DNA from: Tautonia plasticadhaerens
Lineage (GTDB): Bacteria > Planctomycetota > Planctomycetia > Isosphaerales > Isosphaeraceae
Length of the DNA stretch: 64,000 nt
Reading direction: 5' to 3'
NCBI RefSeq assembly: GCF_007752535.1
Contig: NZ_CP036431.1
Location: 27,179 to 91,178, forward strand
Shown: in pieces, positions 34,416 to 43,844 of the stretch
Numbering within the stretch: position 1 is the stretch's first letter
How the letters are laid out: the number at the start of each line of letters is the position of its first letter
The notes under the pieces: model-generated
Database searches by the model: none
What the model was told of the DNA's origin: nothing
The model's input: only the letters and a program-made list of their open reading frames with translations
Position numbers and translations under genes: made by a program

Positions 34416-35481
34416 CTACTCCGCGAGCGACCAGACTTGATCGGCCAGGCTTACCGCCATCGCCGGAGTCCGTCCCGGCCCCAGTCCATCCGGGGATCGC
34501 ACGCGCAGCGTCCGCACCGGCCAGCAGAAGTTGTAGCCGTAGAGGGTGTAAGAGGTCGTCGCCTCGCGCGCCTCCCAATCCTTGAAGAAGCGGCAGGTCC
34601 TCCGCGCCTTTCGGGCATTGCGATACCGGTCGGTCAGGTGGTGCGGCTCCAGCAGCGGCACGTTGACCACGTGGTTGACCGCCGAGCCAGCCAGCGCCGC
34701 GGCCAGCAGGGCGGCAGTGCCGAGAGCCAGGCGGATCACCAGCCGGGCTACTCGCCCCAGCCGCCGCACCTTGTGCACCGCCGCGTAGCGCGGCGACGGC
34801 GGGGCCACCTTACGCGGCGATCGGATCGGCCGGCCGCTCGGCGTGGCCGTCGCCTCGACCCCGTAGGCCTGCAGGACCGCCTCCTTGTACGGCCAGTGCT
34901 CGTCGCTGGTGATCAGCCGCATCGGCCGGCCTCCGGTGTGCCGCCGGAACTCGGCGATCACCGCCTCGGCGTTCTCGCCGCAGCGTGCCCCCGGCACGAC
35001 GCAGACGACCAGCCGGTGCTCGGGGTCTTAGCCGACGTGGTCCCACCAGCCCCCCTTCTGCTCGTCGGCCGGGTCGCAGTGGGCCTGCTTCTTGGCCACT
35101 AAGGACCACTTCTCATCGAACTGGGCCTCACGGGTGCTCAGGGAAAAATCCACGAGCTCGTCGTGGGCGTCATGGGCATGCTGCCCGGCCAGGCATCCGT
35201 AGCGCATCACGGTATCGCGGTGCCCCTTCACCAGCCGCCCGGTCTGGCGGACGCCGCAGCCCTCGGCCAGGTGCTCCAGCAGCGAGTCGACCTTCTCGTC
35301 GCTCAGGTGCGAGTGCAACAGGGGCGTGCCCTTGCGCTCGGCGCCCACCGCAGTTGCGGCAGCCGAGGATGCGGCGCCGCTGCTGGCCGTAGCGGCTGTG
35401 GACGGCGAAGTTCGATCCACCCCGGATGCCGTGGTCCGGGCATTCTGGGTTCAAGCGGCAGAAGTGTGCGAGGTCGTCCAT
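34416..35481 (-). pseudogene. IS1-like transposase, frameshifted and interrupted
   Basis: Three minus-strand pieces rebuild a planctomycete IS1-type transposase. The first, from ATG 35481, is MDDLAHFCRLNPECPDHGIR with Cys pairs of the N-terminal zinc ribbon (CPDH, CRNC). A different frame continues ERKGTPLLHSHLSDEKVDSL and LVDFSLSTREAQFDEKWSLV to an in-frame TAA at ~35030. After it the same protein resumes with VVPGARCGENAEAVIAEFRR, TSDEHWPYKEAVLQAYG, VNVPLLEPHHLTDRYRNARK and YTLYGYNFCWPVRTLR. The order matches intact relatives, with the normal NTSFVERQNGTDRH region altered. One frameshift near 35345 and one stop make it inactive. It sits exactly between the two polysaccharide blocks. Confidence 0.8.
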
Positions 35482-35598
35482 GGGGGCTGCTCGTATCCTA
35501 CTCTCCTGGGATCAATGCCGTGGCGACGCCCGGAGGAGTCTGACTCCGAACGTCACGTTCATTTCCCTCGATCGGCATCAAACCTCAGGATTTGATCC

Positions 35599-37527
35599 GT
35601 GTGCGGAATCGCCGGACTGATCTACGCCGACCGCGATCGCCCGGTCGACCCGGTCGCGTTGAAGGCGATGGGAGACGCGATTGCCCACCGGGGGCCCGAT
35701 GCCGAGGGCTTCCTGGTCGAGCCGGGCGTCGGGCTGGTTCATCGGCGATTGTCGATCATCGACCTATCCGGTGGCGACCAGCCGATCGGCAACGAGGACG
35801 GCTCGGTCCAGGTCGTCTTCAACGGGGAAATCTACAACTATCGGGACATACATCGAGAGCTAGAGGGCCGAGGACACCGCTTCCGGACCCGGAGCGACAC
35901 CGAAGTCCTGGTCCACCTCTATGAGGAGCTGGGCGACCGCCTCGTCGATCGGCTGAGGGGGATGTTCGCCTTCGCGCTCTGGGACCGGCCCCGGGGGAAG
36001 CTCCTGCTGGCGAGAGACCGCCTGGGGATCAAGCCGCTCTACGTCTACCGGGACGGCGAGAAGGTGCTGTTCGGTTCCGAACTCAAGGCGATCCTCGCCC
36101 ACGGCCCTGGGCTCGACATCGCGGTCGACCCCGAGGCGCTGGAGGACTACCTGGCCTTCGGGTTCGTCCCCGGGCCCCGCTCCATCCTGAAGGGGATCGA
36201 GAAGCTGCCGCCGGCCCACGTCCTGGAGGCCCGGACCGTCCCCTGGGGCCAGCATCGCCGTCGCTACTGGGCCCTTGACTTCGAGCCGGACGACCGGCCG
36301 ACGCCCGAGCAGTGGCAGGAGGCGATCCGGGCCAAGGTGGACGAGGCGGTGCGGGCCCACCTCGTCGCCGACGTGCCGGTCGGGGCGTTCCTGAGCGGCG
36401 GCCTGGACTCGAGTGTGGTGGTCGCCCTGGGGGCCGACGGCTCGCCGGAGCCGCCGCGTACCTTCTCGATTGGCTTCCTCGAGGAGGCCTTCAGCGAGCT
36501 GCCATACGCCCGGCAGGTCGCCGATCGGTTCGGGACCAGGCACTCGGAGCAGGTCGTCACCCCGGACGCCGCCGAGCTGCTGGACGAACTGGCCTTCTAC
36601 TTCGACGAACCGTTCGCCGACGCCTCGGCCGTCCCGACGTTCCTCGTCTCCCGGCTCGCGAGGCGGGGCGTCAAGGTGGTGCTCTCGGGCGACGGCGGCG
36701 ACGAGGCCTTCGGCGGATACGCCCGGTACAGGCATGACCTCCGGGAGGCGGCCGTGCGGGGGATGCTGCCCGGCTGGTTTCGGCGATCGACGCTGGGGCC
36801 GCTGGCCCGGGCCTGGCCGAAGGCCGACTGGCTCCCCCGGCCGCTCCGTGCGAAGATGGCCCTGACCAACCTGGCGCTCGAGCCCGACCGGGCCTATGCC
36901 AACAGCCTCTCCCTGTGCCGACCGCCCTTGAGGCGGCGACTGATGGCCCGAGACCTCGCCGCTGCCCTCGGCGGGCACGACCCGGCCTCGGCAATCCGGG
37001 CCCCCTTCGCGGCCGCCCCGGCGGGCGACCCCCTCGCCGCAATGCTCTCGGCCGACGTGGCCGTGATCCTGCCGGATGACTTCCTGGTCAAGGTCGACCG
37101 GGCCAGCATGGCCCACGGCCTGGAGGTCCGCCCGCCGCTGCTGGACCATGAGCTGATGGAACTGGCCGCCCGGATCCCCTCCCGGTGGAAGGTTCGATCG
37201 GGCGAGGGGAAGTGGATCTTCAAGCGGGCGTTCGAGGATCGGCTCCCGTCCGTCGCCGTCCACCGCCGAAAGCAGGGGTTCGAGATCCCGGTCGATGACT
37301 GGCTCCGGGGCCCGCTCCGGGCCCTGTTCGAGTCCTCGGTGCTGGATCCGAGGGCCCGGGTCGCCGATCTCATCGACCAGCCGGTGGCCGGACGGCTCTT
37401 CTCGCACCACTGCTCCGGGGCGGGCCGGCACGGCAACGTCCTCTGGTCGCTGCTCGTCCTGGCCCGATGGGCCGCCCGCCATCTCGATCCCGTCGGCCGC
37501 TCCGCCCCGGGGATGTTTACCCGATGA
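35599..37527 (+). CDS. asnB: Asparagine synthase-like glutamine amidotransferase (exosortase-type cluster)
   Basis: The 642-residue protein starts at GTG 35599 and begins CGIAGLIYADRDRPVDPVAL, leaving Cys2 as the N-terminal nucleophile after Met removal. The glutaminase domain (LVHRRLSIIDLSGGDQPIGN, VVFNGEIYNYRDIHRELEGR) is followed by the synthetase domain with the PP-loop SGGLDSSVVVALG (~266) and SGDGGDEAFGGYARYRHDLR. All usual catalytic residues are visible. In polysaccharide clusters of the XrtA/PEP-CTERM kind this enzyme (the amidotransferase 1 type) is thought to amidate a sugar carboxylate. Free asparagine synthesis cannot be excluded. Its stop overlaps the following start. Confidence 0.88.
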   Translation: MCGIAGLIYADRDRPVDPVALKAMGDAIAHRGPDAEGFLVEPGVGLVHRRLSIIDLSGGDQPIGNEDGSVQVVFNGEIYNYRDIHRELEGRGHRFRTRSDTEVLVHLYEELGDRLVDRLRGMFAFALWDRPRGKLLLARDRLGIKPLYVYRDGEKVLFGSELKAILAHGPGLDIAVDPEALEDYLAFGFVPGPRSILKGIEKLPPAHVLEARTVPWGQHRRRYWALDFEPDDRPTPEQWQEAIRAKVDEAVRAHLVADVPVGAFLSGGLDSSVVVALGADGSPEPPRTFSIGFLEEAFSELPYARQVADRFGTRHSEQVVTPDAAELLDELAFYFDEPFADASAVPTFLVSRLARRGVKVVLSGDGGDEAFGGYARYRHDLREAAVRGMLPGWFRRSTLGPLARAWPKADWLPRPLRAKMALTNLALEPDRAYANSLSLCRPPLRRRLMARDLAAALGGHDPASAIRAPFAAAPAGDPLAAMLSADVAVILPDDFLVKVDRASMAHGLEVRPPLLDHELMELAARIPSRWKVRSGEGKWIFKRAFEDRLPSVAVHRRKQGFEIPVDDWLRGPLRALFESSVLDPRARVADLIDQPVAGRLFSHHCSGAGRHGNVLWSLLVLARWAARHLDPVGRSAPGMFTR

Positions 37528-40208
37528 TTCCCATCGACGTCGCCTCGAAACGAGGTGAGACCATACCCGTGCCCTCCCGGCCGGCCAAGAGGATGCAGGC
37601 CATCCCCCTCGCGGTCGAGGGGGGCTGGGCCTCTCCGGCCCCCGGCCCGGTCACCGTCGGGCTCCCGTTCCCCGCGGGGATGCTGGCAAACCCCGGGGGG
37701 CTCTCGCTGCGCGATCCCGACGGCCGCCCCGCAACGCTCCAGGCCCGGACCCTCGCCCGATGGCCCGACGGGAGCGCGAAGTGGGTGCTCCTGGACTTCA
37801 TCGCCACCCAGGATCCGGAGCGTCGGGCGGCCTGGTCACTCGAGCTCAGGACCGCCGATCCTGCCCGGGCGGAAGCGACTCCCCTCCGAGTCGCCCAAGC
37901 CGACGGGGCGATCGAGGTCGACACCGGGGCGGTGGTCTTCCGGCTCGACCGATCGACGTTCCCCCTGGCCGGGGCCCGTGTCGGCGGCGAGGACGTCCTG
38001 GATCCGGGCTCGACCTCGGCCGTCCTGGTCGATCGATCGGGCCGACCCCGGCCCCCTCGGGTCGAAGCGTTGGCGATGGAGGAGGCCGGCCCCGTCCGGG
38101 TCACGGTGCGGGTCGAGGGGGGGTTCCCGGGGCGTTCCCCCTGCCGGTTCCTCGCTCGGCTCTGCTTCTTCGCCGGGACCGGGCTGGTCCGCCTTCGATT
38201 TACGGTCGTCAACCCGAGGCGGCCCAGACACCCCGGCGGCCTCTGGGACCTGGGCGACCCCGGCTCGATCCGATTCCGAGATCTGTCGCTATCTGTCGGC
38301 CTCTCGGGCCCCGGCGAAGCGGCCCTCTCGTGGTCCGCGGAGGAGGGACAGCCGCCGCGATCGGCCCCCGGCGGTCCCCTGGAGATCTACCAGGACTCCA
38401 GCGGCGGCGAGCATTGGCAGAGCCGCAACCACGTCGATTACCTCGGGCGGATCCCCGTGGCCTTCCGGGGCTATCGTCTCCGCCTCGGGGGCATCGAAGA
38501 ACGCGGCCTCCGGGCCGAACCGATCGTCTCGATCCGGGGCCCCCTCGGGCAGCTGACCGCCGCGATGCCCGAGTTCTGGCATCAATTCCCGAAGGCCGTC
38601 GAGGCGGACGGCCGGGCCCTGCGACTTCGCCTGTTCCCCGGGCAAGCGGTCGGGGACTTCGAGCTTCAGGGGGGCGAGCAGAAGACGCACTCGGCCTGGC
38701 TCCACGTCGGCCCTCCCGGCACGACGCCGATCGACCCGCTCGGGTGGGCCCGGCGACCGGCGCGAGCCTTCGCCTCCCCGGATTGGTACGCGAAGTCCGG
38801 CGCTGTCCCCTATTTGACCGCCCCCCCGAGCATACCCTCGCCGAGGACCGATGCCCTCCTGGGCGGCATCCTCGACGGCGACCGGAGCCTTCCGACCCGC
38901 CGAGAGACCGTCGACGAATACGGCTGGCGCCACTTCGGCGAGGTCCACGCCGACCACGAGGAGGCGTACTACGACGGCCCCCGTCCCATCGTCTCCCACT
39001 ACAACAACCAGTACGACATGGTCCTTGGGTTCGCCGTCCATGCCCTCCGGACGGCCGACGCCCGGTGGGCCGACCTGCTCGACGCCCTCGCCCGACACGT
39101 CATCGACATCGACATCTACCACACGGACCGGGACAAGGCCGCCTACAACGGCGGCCTGTTCTGGCACACCGACCACTACCGGGACGCGGCCTCCAGCACC
39201 CACCGCTCCTTCTCGTCGGCCAACCGGCCCCCCGGCCGCGACTACGGCGGTGGCCCGAGCAATGAGCACAATTACACGACCGGGCTGCTGCACTACCACT
39301 ACCTGACCGGCGACCCCCAGGCCCGGGACGCCGTCCTGAGCCTGGCCGACTGGGTCGTCGGCATGGACGACGGCTCGAGGAACGTCCTCGGGGTCGTCGA
39401 TGACGGGCCGACCGGCCTGGCCAGCCAGACGGCCGAGGCCGACTACCACGGGCCCGGGCGGGGCGCCGGCAATTCGGTCAACGCCCTGCTCGACGCCTGG
39501 CTCCTCACCCGAGAGCCCGGCTACCTCGCCAAGGCCGAGGAGCTGATTCGCCGCGTCGTCCACCCCGAAGATGACCTCCCGGCGCTCGACCTGCTCGACG
39601 CCGAGCGCCGCTGGTCCTACACCGTCTTCCTGTCCGTCCTCTCCCGCTACCTCGCCCTCAAGGCCGAGGCCGGCGAGGTCGACCCCGTCTATGCCTACGC
39701 GCAGGCCGCCCTAGTCCACTACGCCCGGTGGATGGCCGAGCACGAGGCGCCTTACCTCGACCACCCCGACCGGCTGGAGTACCCGACCGAGACCTGGGCG
39801 GCGCAGGATCTCCGCAAGGCCAACATCCTTCGCCTGGCCTCGGCCCACGCCGACGAGCCGCTCCGCCCCGCGATGCTCCGCAAGGCCGACGCCCTGGGCG
39901 ACCGGGCCTGGGCCGACCTGACTGGCTTCCCGTCGCGGGACGTCGCCCGGTCCGTCGCCCTCGTGATGCTCGAGGGCCTCCGGGAAGAACACCTCCGCCG
40001 CCGCCCCCCGGACGCGGCCCCCCGCCCGGCGTTCGACTGCCCGACCGGCCCCCCGTCGGCCTTTAGGGGGCAGAAGCGTCGCGTCTTCGACCAGCTGAAA
40101 CGGCCCGGAGGGTTGATCGTCGCCTCCGTCCGGATCGCCGACCCGACACGCTGGGTACGCTACCTCGACTGGCGTCGGGCCGTCCCGGCGAGGAGGCCCC
40201 CCCGATGA
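37524..40208 (+). CDS. Exo-rhamnogalacturonan lyase-like protein (PcRGLX/YetA family, RIFT-barrel)
   Basis: The 894-residue protein has an N-terminal beta-rich RIFT-barrel domain (RMQAIPLAVEGGWASPAPGP VTVGLPFPAGML, ARWPDGSAKWVLLDF; residues ~25-230), a middle beta-sandwich (~230-430) and an alpha/alpha-toroid (~450-820) rich in aromatic/His clusters (SHYNNQYDMVLGF, NGGLFWHTDHYRDA, GPSNEHNYTTGLLHYHYLTG). This layout is typical of PcRGLX/YetA-like lyases that cleave uronate-containing glycans. No signal peptide is evident, which is odd for a depolymerase, but the start (ATGA overlap, 37524) is well supported. In an assembly cluster it could trim or edit the product. Catalytic residues cannot be fixed by eye. 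Confidence 0.7.
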   Translation: MIPIDVASKRGETIPVPSRPAKRMQAIPLAVEGGWASPAPGPVTVGLPFPAGMLANPGGLSLRDPDGRPATLQARTLARWPDGSAKWVLLDFIATQDPERRAAWSLELRTADPARAEATPLRVAQADGAIEVDTGAVVFRLDRSTFPLAGARVGGEDVLDPGSTSAVLVDRSGRPRPPRVEALAMEEAGPVRVTVRVEGGFPGRSPCRFLARLCFFAGTGLVRLRFTVVNPRRPRHPGGLWDLGDPGSIRFRDLSLSVGLSGPGEAALSWSAEEGQPPRSAPGGPLEIYQDSSGGEHWQSRNHVDYLGRIPVAFRGYRLRLGGIEERGLRAEPIVSIRGPLGQLTAAMPEFWHQFPKAVEADGRALRLRLFPGQAVGDFELQGGEQKTHSAWLHVGPPGTTPIDPLGWARRPARAFASPDWYAKSGAVPYLTAPPSIPSPRTDALLGGILDGDRSLPTRRETVDEYGWRHFGEVHADHEEAYYDGPRPIVSHYNNQYDMVLGFAVHALRTADARWADLLDALARHVIDIDIYHTDRDKAAYNGGLFWHTDHYRDAASSTHRSFSSANRPPGRDYGGGPSNEHNYTTGLLHYHYLTGDPQARDAVLSLADWVVGMDDGSRNVLGVVDDGPTGLASQTAEADYHGPGRGAGNSVNALLDAWLLTREPGYLAKAEELIRRVVHPEDDLPALDLLDAERRWSYTVFLSVLSRYLALKAEAGEVDPVYAYAQAALVHYARWMAEHEAPYLDHPDRLEYPTETWAAQDLRKANILRLASAHADEPLRPAMLRKADALGDRAWADLTGFPSRDVARSVALVMLEGLREEHLRRRPPDAAPRPAFDCPTGPPSAFRGQKRRVFDQLKRPGGLIVASVRIADPTRWVRYLDWRRAVPARRPPR

Positions 40209-41371
40209 GCCCAAGGCCAACGATCTGCCAGGTGCTGCACGGCCTCGAGGTCGGCGGCGCCGAGGTCCTGGCCGCCATCATGGCCCGGCGCCTCGGCGAT
40301 GAGTTTCGGTTCGTCTTCGCCTGCCTCGACGACCTTGGCACGCTCGGCGAGGCGCTCCGGGACGAGGGGTTCCCCGTCGAGGTCTTCGGCCGGCGGCCGG
40401 GGCTCGACGGCCGATGTGCCCTGAACCTAGCGACGCTGCTCCGCCGAGAGCGGGTCGACGTGCTGCACGCCCACCAGTACACGCCGTTCTTCTACGGCCT
40501 GATCGCCCGGAGGCTCTACCGGCGCCCCGCGATCCTCTTCACGGAGCACGGCCGGCATTTCCCGGACTATCCTCGCCGCAAGCGGATCGTCGCCAACCGG
40601 CTGCTCCTGGAGCGCCGGGACCGCGTCGTGGGCGTGGGCCGGGCCGTGCGGAAGGCCCTGATCGAGAACGAAGGCATCCCGGCCGAGCGCGTTGAGGTCG
40701 TCTACAACGGGATCGACCTCGACCCGTCCGACACCGACGGCGACCGCGAGGGGGTCCGCCGCGAGTTGGGCATCGGCCCCGATGACCCGATGGCGATCCA
40801 GGTCGCCCGGCTCGACCCGCTCAAAGACCATGTGGCCGCGGTCCGGGCTATGGGCCTCGTCACCCGGCGGCACCCCGACGCCCGGCTCGTCTTGGTCGGG
40901 GAAGGCCCGGAGCGGCCGGCGATCGAGCGAGAGGTCCGGCGGCTCGATCTGGGGCGCAACGTCCTGCTCCTCGGCCTCCGAAGGGACGTCTCTCGCCTCC
41001 TCTCGGGGGCGGATCTCGCCCTGCTGACGAGCATCAGCGAGGGGATCCCCCTGACGCTGATCGAGGCCATGGCCGCGGGCCTGCCCGTCGTTTCGACCGA
41101 CGTCGGCGGCGTCGCCGAGGTCGTCGAGCCCGGCCGGACGGGCCTCCTCGCGCCGGCCGGCGACCCCGAGGCGATTGCCGATCGGGTCGCGACGCTGATC
41201 GGGGAAGACCGGCAGCGGGCCGAACTCGGCGACCTCGGCCGGCAGAGGGCCCGCGAGCTTTTCTCGGAGACCCGGATGGTGGGGCATTATGCCGAGCTCT
41301 ACGCGAGGATGTCGGCCGGGCGAATCGCGGCGGCTGTCGCCGCCGGACCGGCCGGGGGGGCCGCCCGATGA
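40205..41371 (+). CDS. Family 4 glycosyltransferase (exosortase-cluster type)
   Basis: The 388-residue GT-B protein begins CQVLHGLEVGGAEVLAAIMA, with the N-terminal glycine loop. Later motifs are VDVLHAHQYTPFFYGLIARR, VVYNGIDLDPSDTDGDREGV, AIQVARLDPLKDHVAAVRAM and the E-x7-E loop SEGIPLTLIEAMAAGLPVVS. It resembles the sugar transferases annotated with PEP-CTERM/EpsH1 clusters (the stp2 type), which is consistent with the amidotransferase, FemAB and deacetylase genes around it. It overlaps both neighbours by 4 bases (ATGA), indicating coupled translation. Confidence 0.85.
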   Translation: MSPRPTICQVLHGLEVGGAEVLAAIMARRLGDEFRFVFACLDDLGTLGEALRDEGFPVEVFGRRPGLDGRCALNLATLLRRERVDVLHAHQYTPFFYGLIARRLYRRPAILFTEHGRHFPDYPRRKRIVANRLLLERRDRVVGVGRAVRKALIENEGIPAERVEVVYNGIDLDPSDTDGDREGVRRELGIGPDDPMAIQVARLDPLKDHVAAVRAMGLVTRRHPDARLVLVGEGPERPAIEREVRRLDLGRNVLLLGLRRDVSRLLSGADLALLTSISEGIPLTLIEAMAAGLPVVSTDVGGVAEVVEPGRTGLLAPAGDPEAIADRVATLIGEDRQRAELGDLGRQRARELFSETRMVGHYAELYARMSAGRIAAAVAAGPAGGAAR

Positions 41372-42666
41372 TCGTCCGACCAGACTACGACCGGGCCCCA
41401 ATCGGGGCCCCCGGCCGCCCGGCCGGGCCGGCCGGGGGCGAGGCGATGACGACGGTCCTGGCGGTGACCAGCCAGCTCCCCTGGCCCTTGAACACCGGGG
41501 GACACCTCCGGACGTTCCATCTGCTCCGCGCCGCCGCCCTCCACTACCGGGTCCGGCTGGTGACCGCGGCCGGCCCCGACGACGCCGGGGCGATCGCCGC
41601 CTTGCGCGACCACGGCATCGAAGTCGAGGTGGCGGCCGTCGGCCCGCGATCGCCCTGGCGGGAGGCCGCCCGGGCCCTTGCCGCCGCGGGAAGGGGCCAG
41701 CCCTACGTTTTCTACCGGAGGCACGACCGCCGGGCCGTCCGCCGCCAGCTCCGCAAGCTCGTCGCGACAGGGCCGGCGGCCGTCTATCTCGACCATCTCG
41801 ACTCATTCGCCTTCCGCAGGCTACTGGGCGGCCTGCCGATCGTTCTCGACCTCCACAACGTCTACTCCACCATCGCCCGCAGGGCCTCGGCCGAGCGGGC
41901 GCCCGGGCCGGTCTCCCTGTACCTGCGCCGAGAGGCCGCCCTGCTGCGGCGGGCCGAGCGGTCGGCTGCCGAGGGGGCCGACATCCTGCTCACCGTCTCG
42001 GAGGACGACGCCCGCCACTTCGCCGGCCTCGGGGCCGGGGACGTCCGCGTCGTCCCCAACGGCGTCGACGCCGCCTCCTACGCCGACCTGCCCGAGGGGC
42101 GGTCGACCCCGATCCCGACGCTGCTCTACATCGGCGCGATGTCCTGGGAGCCGAACGCCCGGGCCGCCCGGTTTCTGGCGACCGAGGTGCTCCCCGCCGT
42201 CCGAGAGCGGTTCCCCGGGGCCCGGCTCCGGGTCGTCGGCCGCGACCCCTCCCGGGAGGTCCGCTCGCTCGGGGGCCGGCCCGGCGTCGAGGTGACCGGG
42301 ACGGTGGCCGACGTCCGCCCGTACCTGGCCGACGCCGACGTGCTGGCGGTGCCGCTCGAGACCGGGGGCGGGACCCGCCTGAAGATCCTCGAGGCATTCG
42401 CCGCGGGCCTCCCCGTCGTCAGCACACCTGTGGGATGCGAAGGCCTTCGCGTCCGGCACGACGAGCACCTCGTGATCGCCGAACGCGGTCGGTTCTCCGG
42501 GGCGGTCGAGCGTCTCCTCGACGACCCGGCGACGGGCCGACGCCTCGCCGGCCGGGCCCGCGCCCTGGCCCTCGAATCCTACGATTGGGACGTGATCGGC
42601 GAGGCGGCCCGCGACGCCATCACCGATGCGATCCGTTGTGCGACCCCGACCACGAATCTTCCCTGA
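41368..42666 (+). CDS. Family 4 glycosyltransferase (exosortase-cluster type, second)
   Basis: The 432-residue protein starts in an ATGA overlap, and the conserved part begins at TVLAVTSQLPWPLNTGGHLR (residue ~28), so ATG 41446 is an alternative start. Other motifs are RLLGGLPIVLDLHNVYSTIA, LLTVSEDDARHFAGLGAGDV, VVPNGVDAASYADLPEG, TLLYIGAMSWEPNARAARFL, and VLAVPLETGGGTRLKILEAF with the E-x7-E loop. The pattern is that of the PEP-CTERM/EpsH1-associated sugar transferase 1 family. Retaining transfer to the lipid-linked chain is expected. The donor is not predictable. Confidence 0.87.
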   Translation: MIVRPDYDRAPIGAPGRPAGPAGGEAMTTVLAVTSQLPWPLNTGGHLRTFHLLRAAALHYRVRLVTAAGPDDAGAIAALRDHGIEVEVAAVGPRSPWREAARALAAAGRGQPYVFYRRHDRRAVRRQLRKLVATGPAAVYLDHLDSFAFRRLLGGLPIVLDLHNVYSTIARRASAERAPGPVSLYLRREAALLRRAERSAAEGADILLTVSEDDARHFAGLGAGDVRVVPNGVDAASYADLPEGRSTPIPTLLYIGAMSWEPNARAARFLATEVLPAVRERFPGARLRVVGRDPSREVRSLGGRPGVEVTGTVADVRPYLADADVLAVPLETGGGTRLKILEAFAAGLPVVSTPVGCEGLRVRHDEHLVIAERGRFSGAVERLLDDPATGRRLAGRARALALESYDWDVIGEAARDAITDAIRCATPTTNLP

Positions 42667-42671
42667 ATTCC

Positions 42672-43844
42672 ATGCCGAACCTCACGACCGTCCTCGACGC
42701 CAGGGTCGTCTGCGGCACCGGCGGCGGGCCCGACAAGACGATCCTCAACTCGCCGCGCTTCTTGCTGCCGGCGGGGTATCGGATGCTTTGCGCCTACATG
42801 CACCCGCCCGGCGACCCCGGGTTCGAGCATCTCAGGCGTCGGGCCGAGGAGCTGGAGGCCCCCCTGCTGCCGGTCCCCGACCGCGGCCCCTGGGACGTGG
42901 GCGTCGTCCGCCGGATGCTGGAGATTTGCCGCCGCGAGGGGGTAGAGATCTGGCACGGCCACGACTACAAGAGCAACCTCCTGGGCCTGATGCTCAGGCC
43001 GTTCTGGCCGATGCGGCTGGTCACGACCGTCCACGGGTGGGTCAAGCAGACCAGCCGCACCCCGCTCTACTACGGCATCGATCGGGCCTGCCTGGCGCAC
43101 TACGAGCGGGTGATCTGCGTCTCGGAGGACCTCCACCAACGCTGCCTGCACCTGGGCGTCCCCCGCGATCGCTGCCTGCTGATCGAGAACGGCATCGACA
43201 CGGAGCGGTTCGTCCGCCGTTCGGCCCCCGACGAGGCGAAGGCCCGCTTCGGCGTCCCGGCCGGCCGCACGGTGGTCGGCGCCGTCGGCCGGCTCTCGGC
43301 CGAGAAGGGGTTCGACCTCCTGATTCGGGCAGCCGACCGCCTGATCCGGGACGGGCACGATTTCGATCTCCTGATCGCCGGCGAGGGGGATGACGAGTCA
43401 CGGTTGAGATCCCTGATCGACGATCTCGGTTGCCGGGACCGTGTCCGCCTGCTCGGGTTCCTCCCCGAACCGATCGACCTGTTCCACGCGATGGACATCT
43501 TCGCCCTGAGCAGCCTGCGCGAGGGCCTGCCGAATGTGGTCCTCGAGGCCATGGCGATGGAGGTCGCGGTCGTTGCCACCCGGGTCGCCGGGGTCCCGAG
43601 GCTGATCGTAGACGGGGAAGACGGGGTGCTCGTGGAACCCGGCTCCGTCGACGAACTGACGCAGTCGCTCGGCAGCCTCCTGCGCGACCCGGGCCGGCGG
43701 AGCCGCCTCGGGCGGGCCGGCCGCGAGACGATCGATCGACGCTCTTGCTTCCGCACCCGGATGCGGACGATCGGCAAGCTCTACGACGAACTACTCGGCC
43801 TCGCCGAGCCGTCAACGACGTCCCTCGAGGTGACCTCGTCATGA
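42672..43844 (+). CDS. Family 4 glycosyltransferase (third in block 2)
   Basis: The 390-residue protein starts at ATG 42672 (MPNLTTVLDARVVCGTGGGP), six bases after the previous stop. Motifs are a glycine loop GTGGGPDKTILNSPRFLLPA, ICVSEDLHQRCLHLGVPRDR, LIENGIDTERFVRRSAPDEA, VVGAVGRLSAEKGFDLLIRA and SSLREGLPNVVLEAMAMEVA (E-x7-E). All GT4 donor-binding elements are present. The stop overlaps the next gene's ATGA. Codon use matches its neighbours. Confidence 0.87.
   Translation: MPNLTTVLDARVVCGTGGGPDKTILNSPRFLLPAGYRMLCAYMHPPGDPGFEHLRRRAEELEAPLLPVPDRGPWDVGVVRRMLEICRREGVEIWHGHDYKSNLLGLMLRPFWPMRLVTTVHGWVKQTSRTPLYYGIDRACLAHYERVICVSEDLHQRCLHLGVPRDRCLLIENGIDTERFVRRSAPDEAKARFGVPAGRTVVGAVGRLSAEKGFDLLIRAADRLIRDGHDFDLLIAGEGDDESRLRSLIDDLGCRDRVRLLGFLPEPIDLFHAMDIFALSSLREGLPNVVLEAMAMEVAVVATRVAGVPRLIVDGEDGVLVEPGSVDELTQSLGSLLRDPGRRSRLGRAGRETIDRRSCFRTRMRTIGKLYDELLGLAEPSTTSLEVTSS

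Noticed and set aside
38289..39563. 424-codon minus-strand frame opposite the lyase-like gene
   Set aside because: Val/Gly-rich shadow caused by GC-rich codons. The plus strand has a consistent family pattern.
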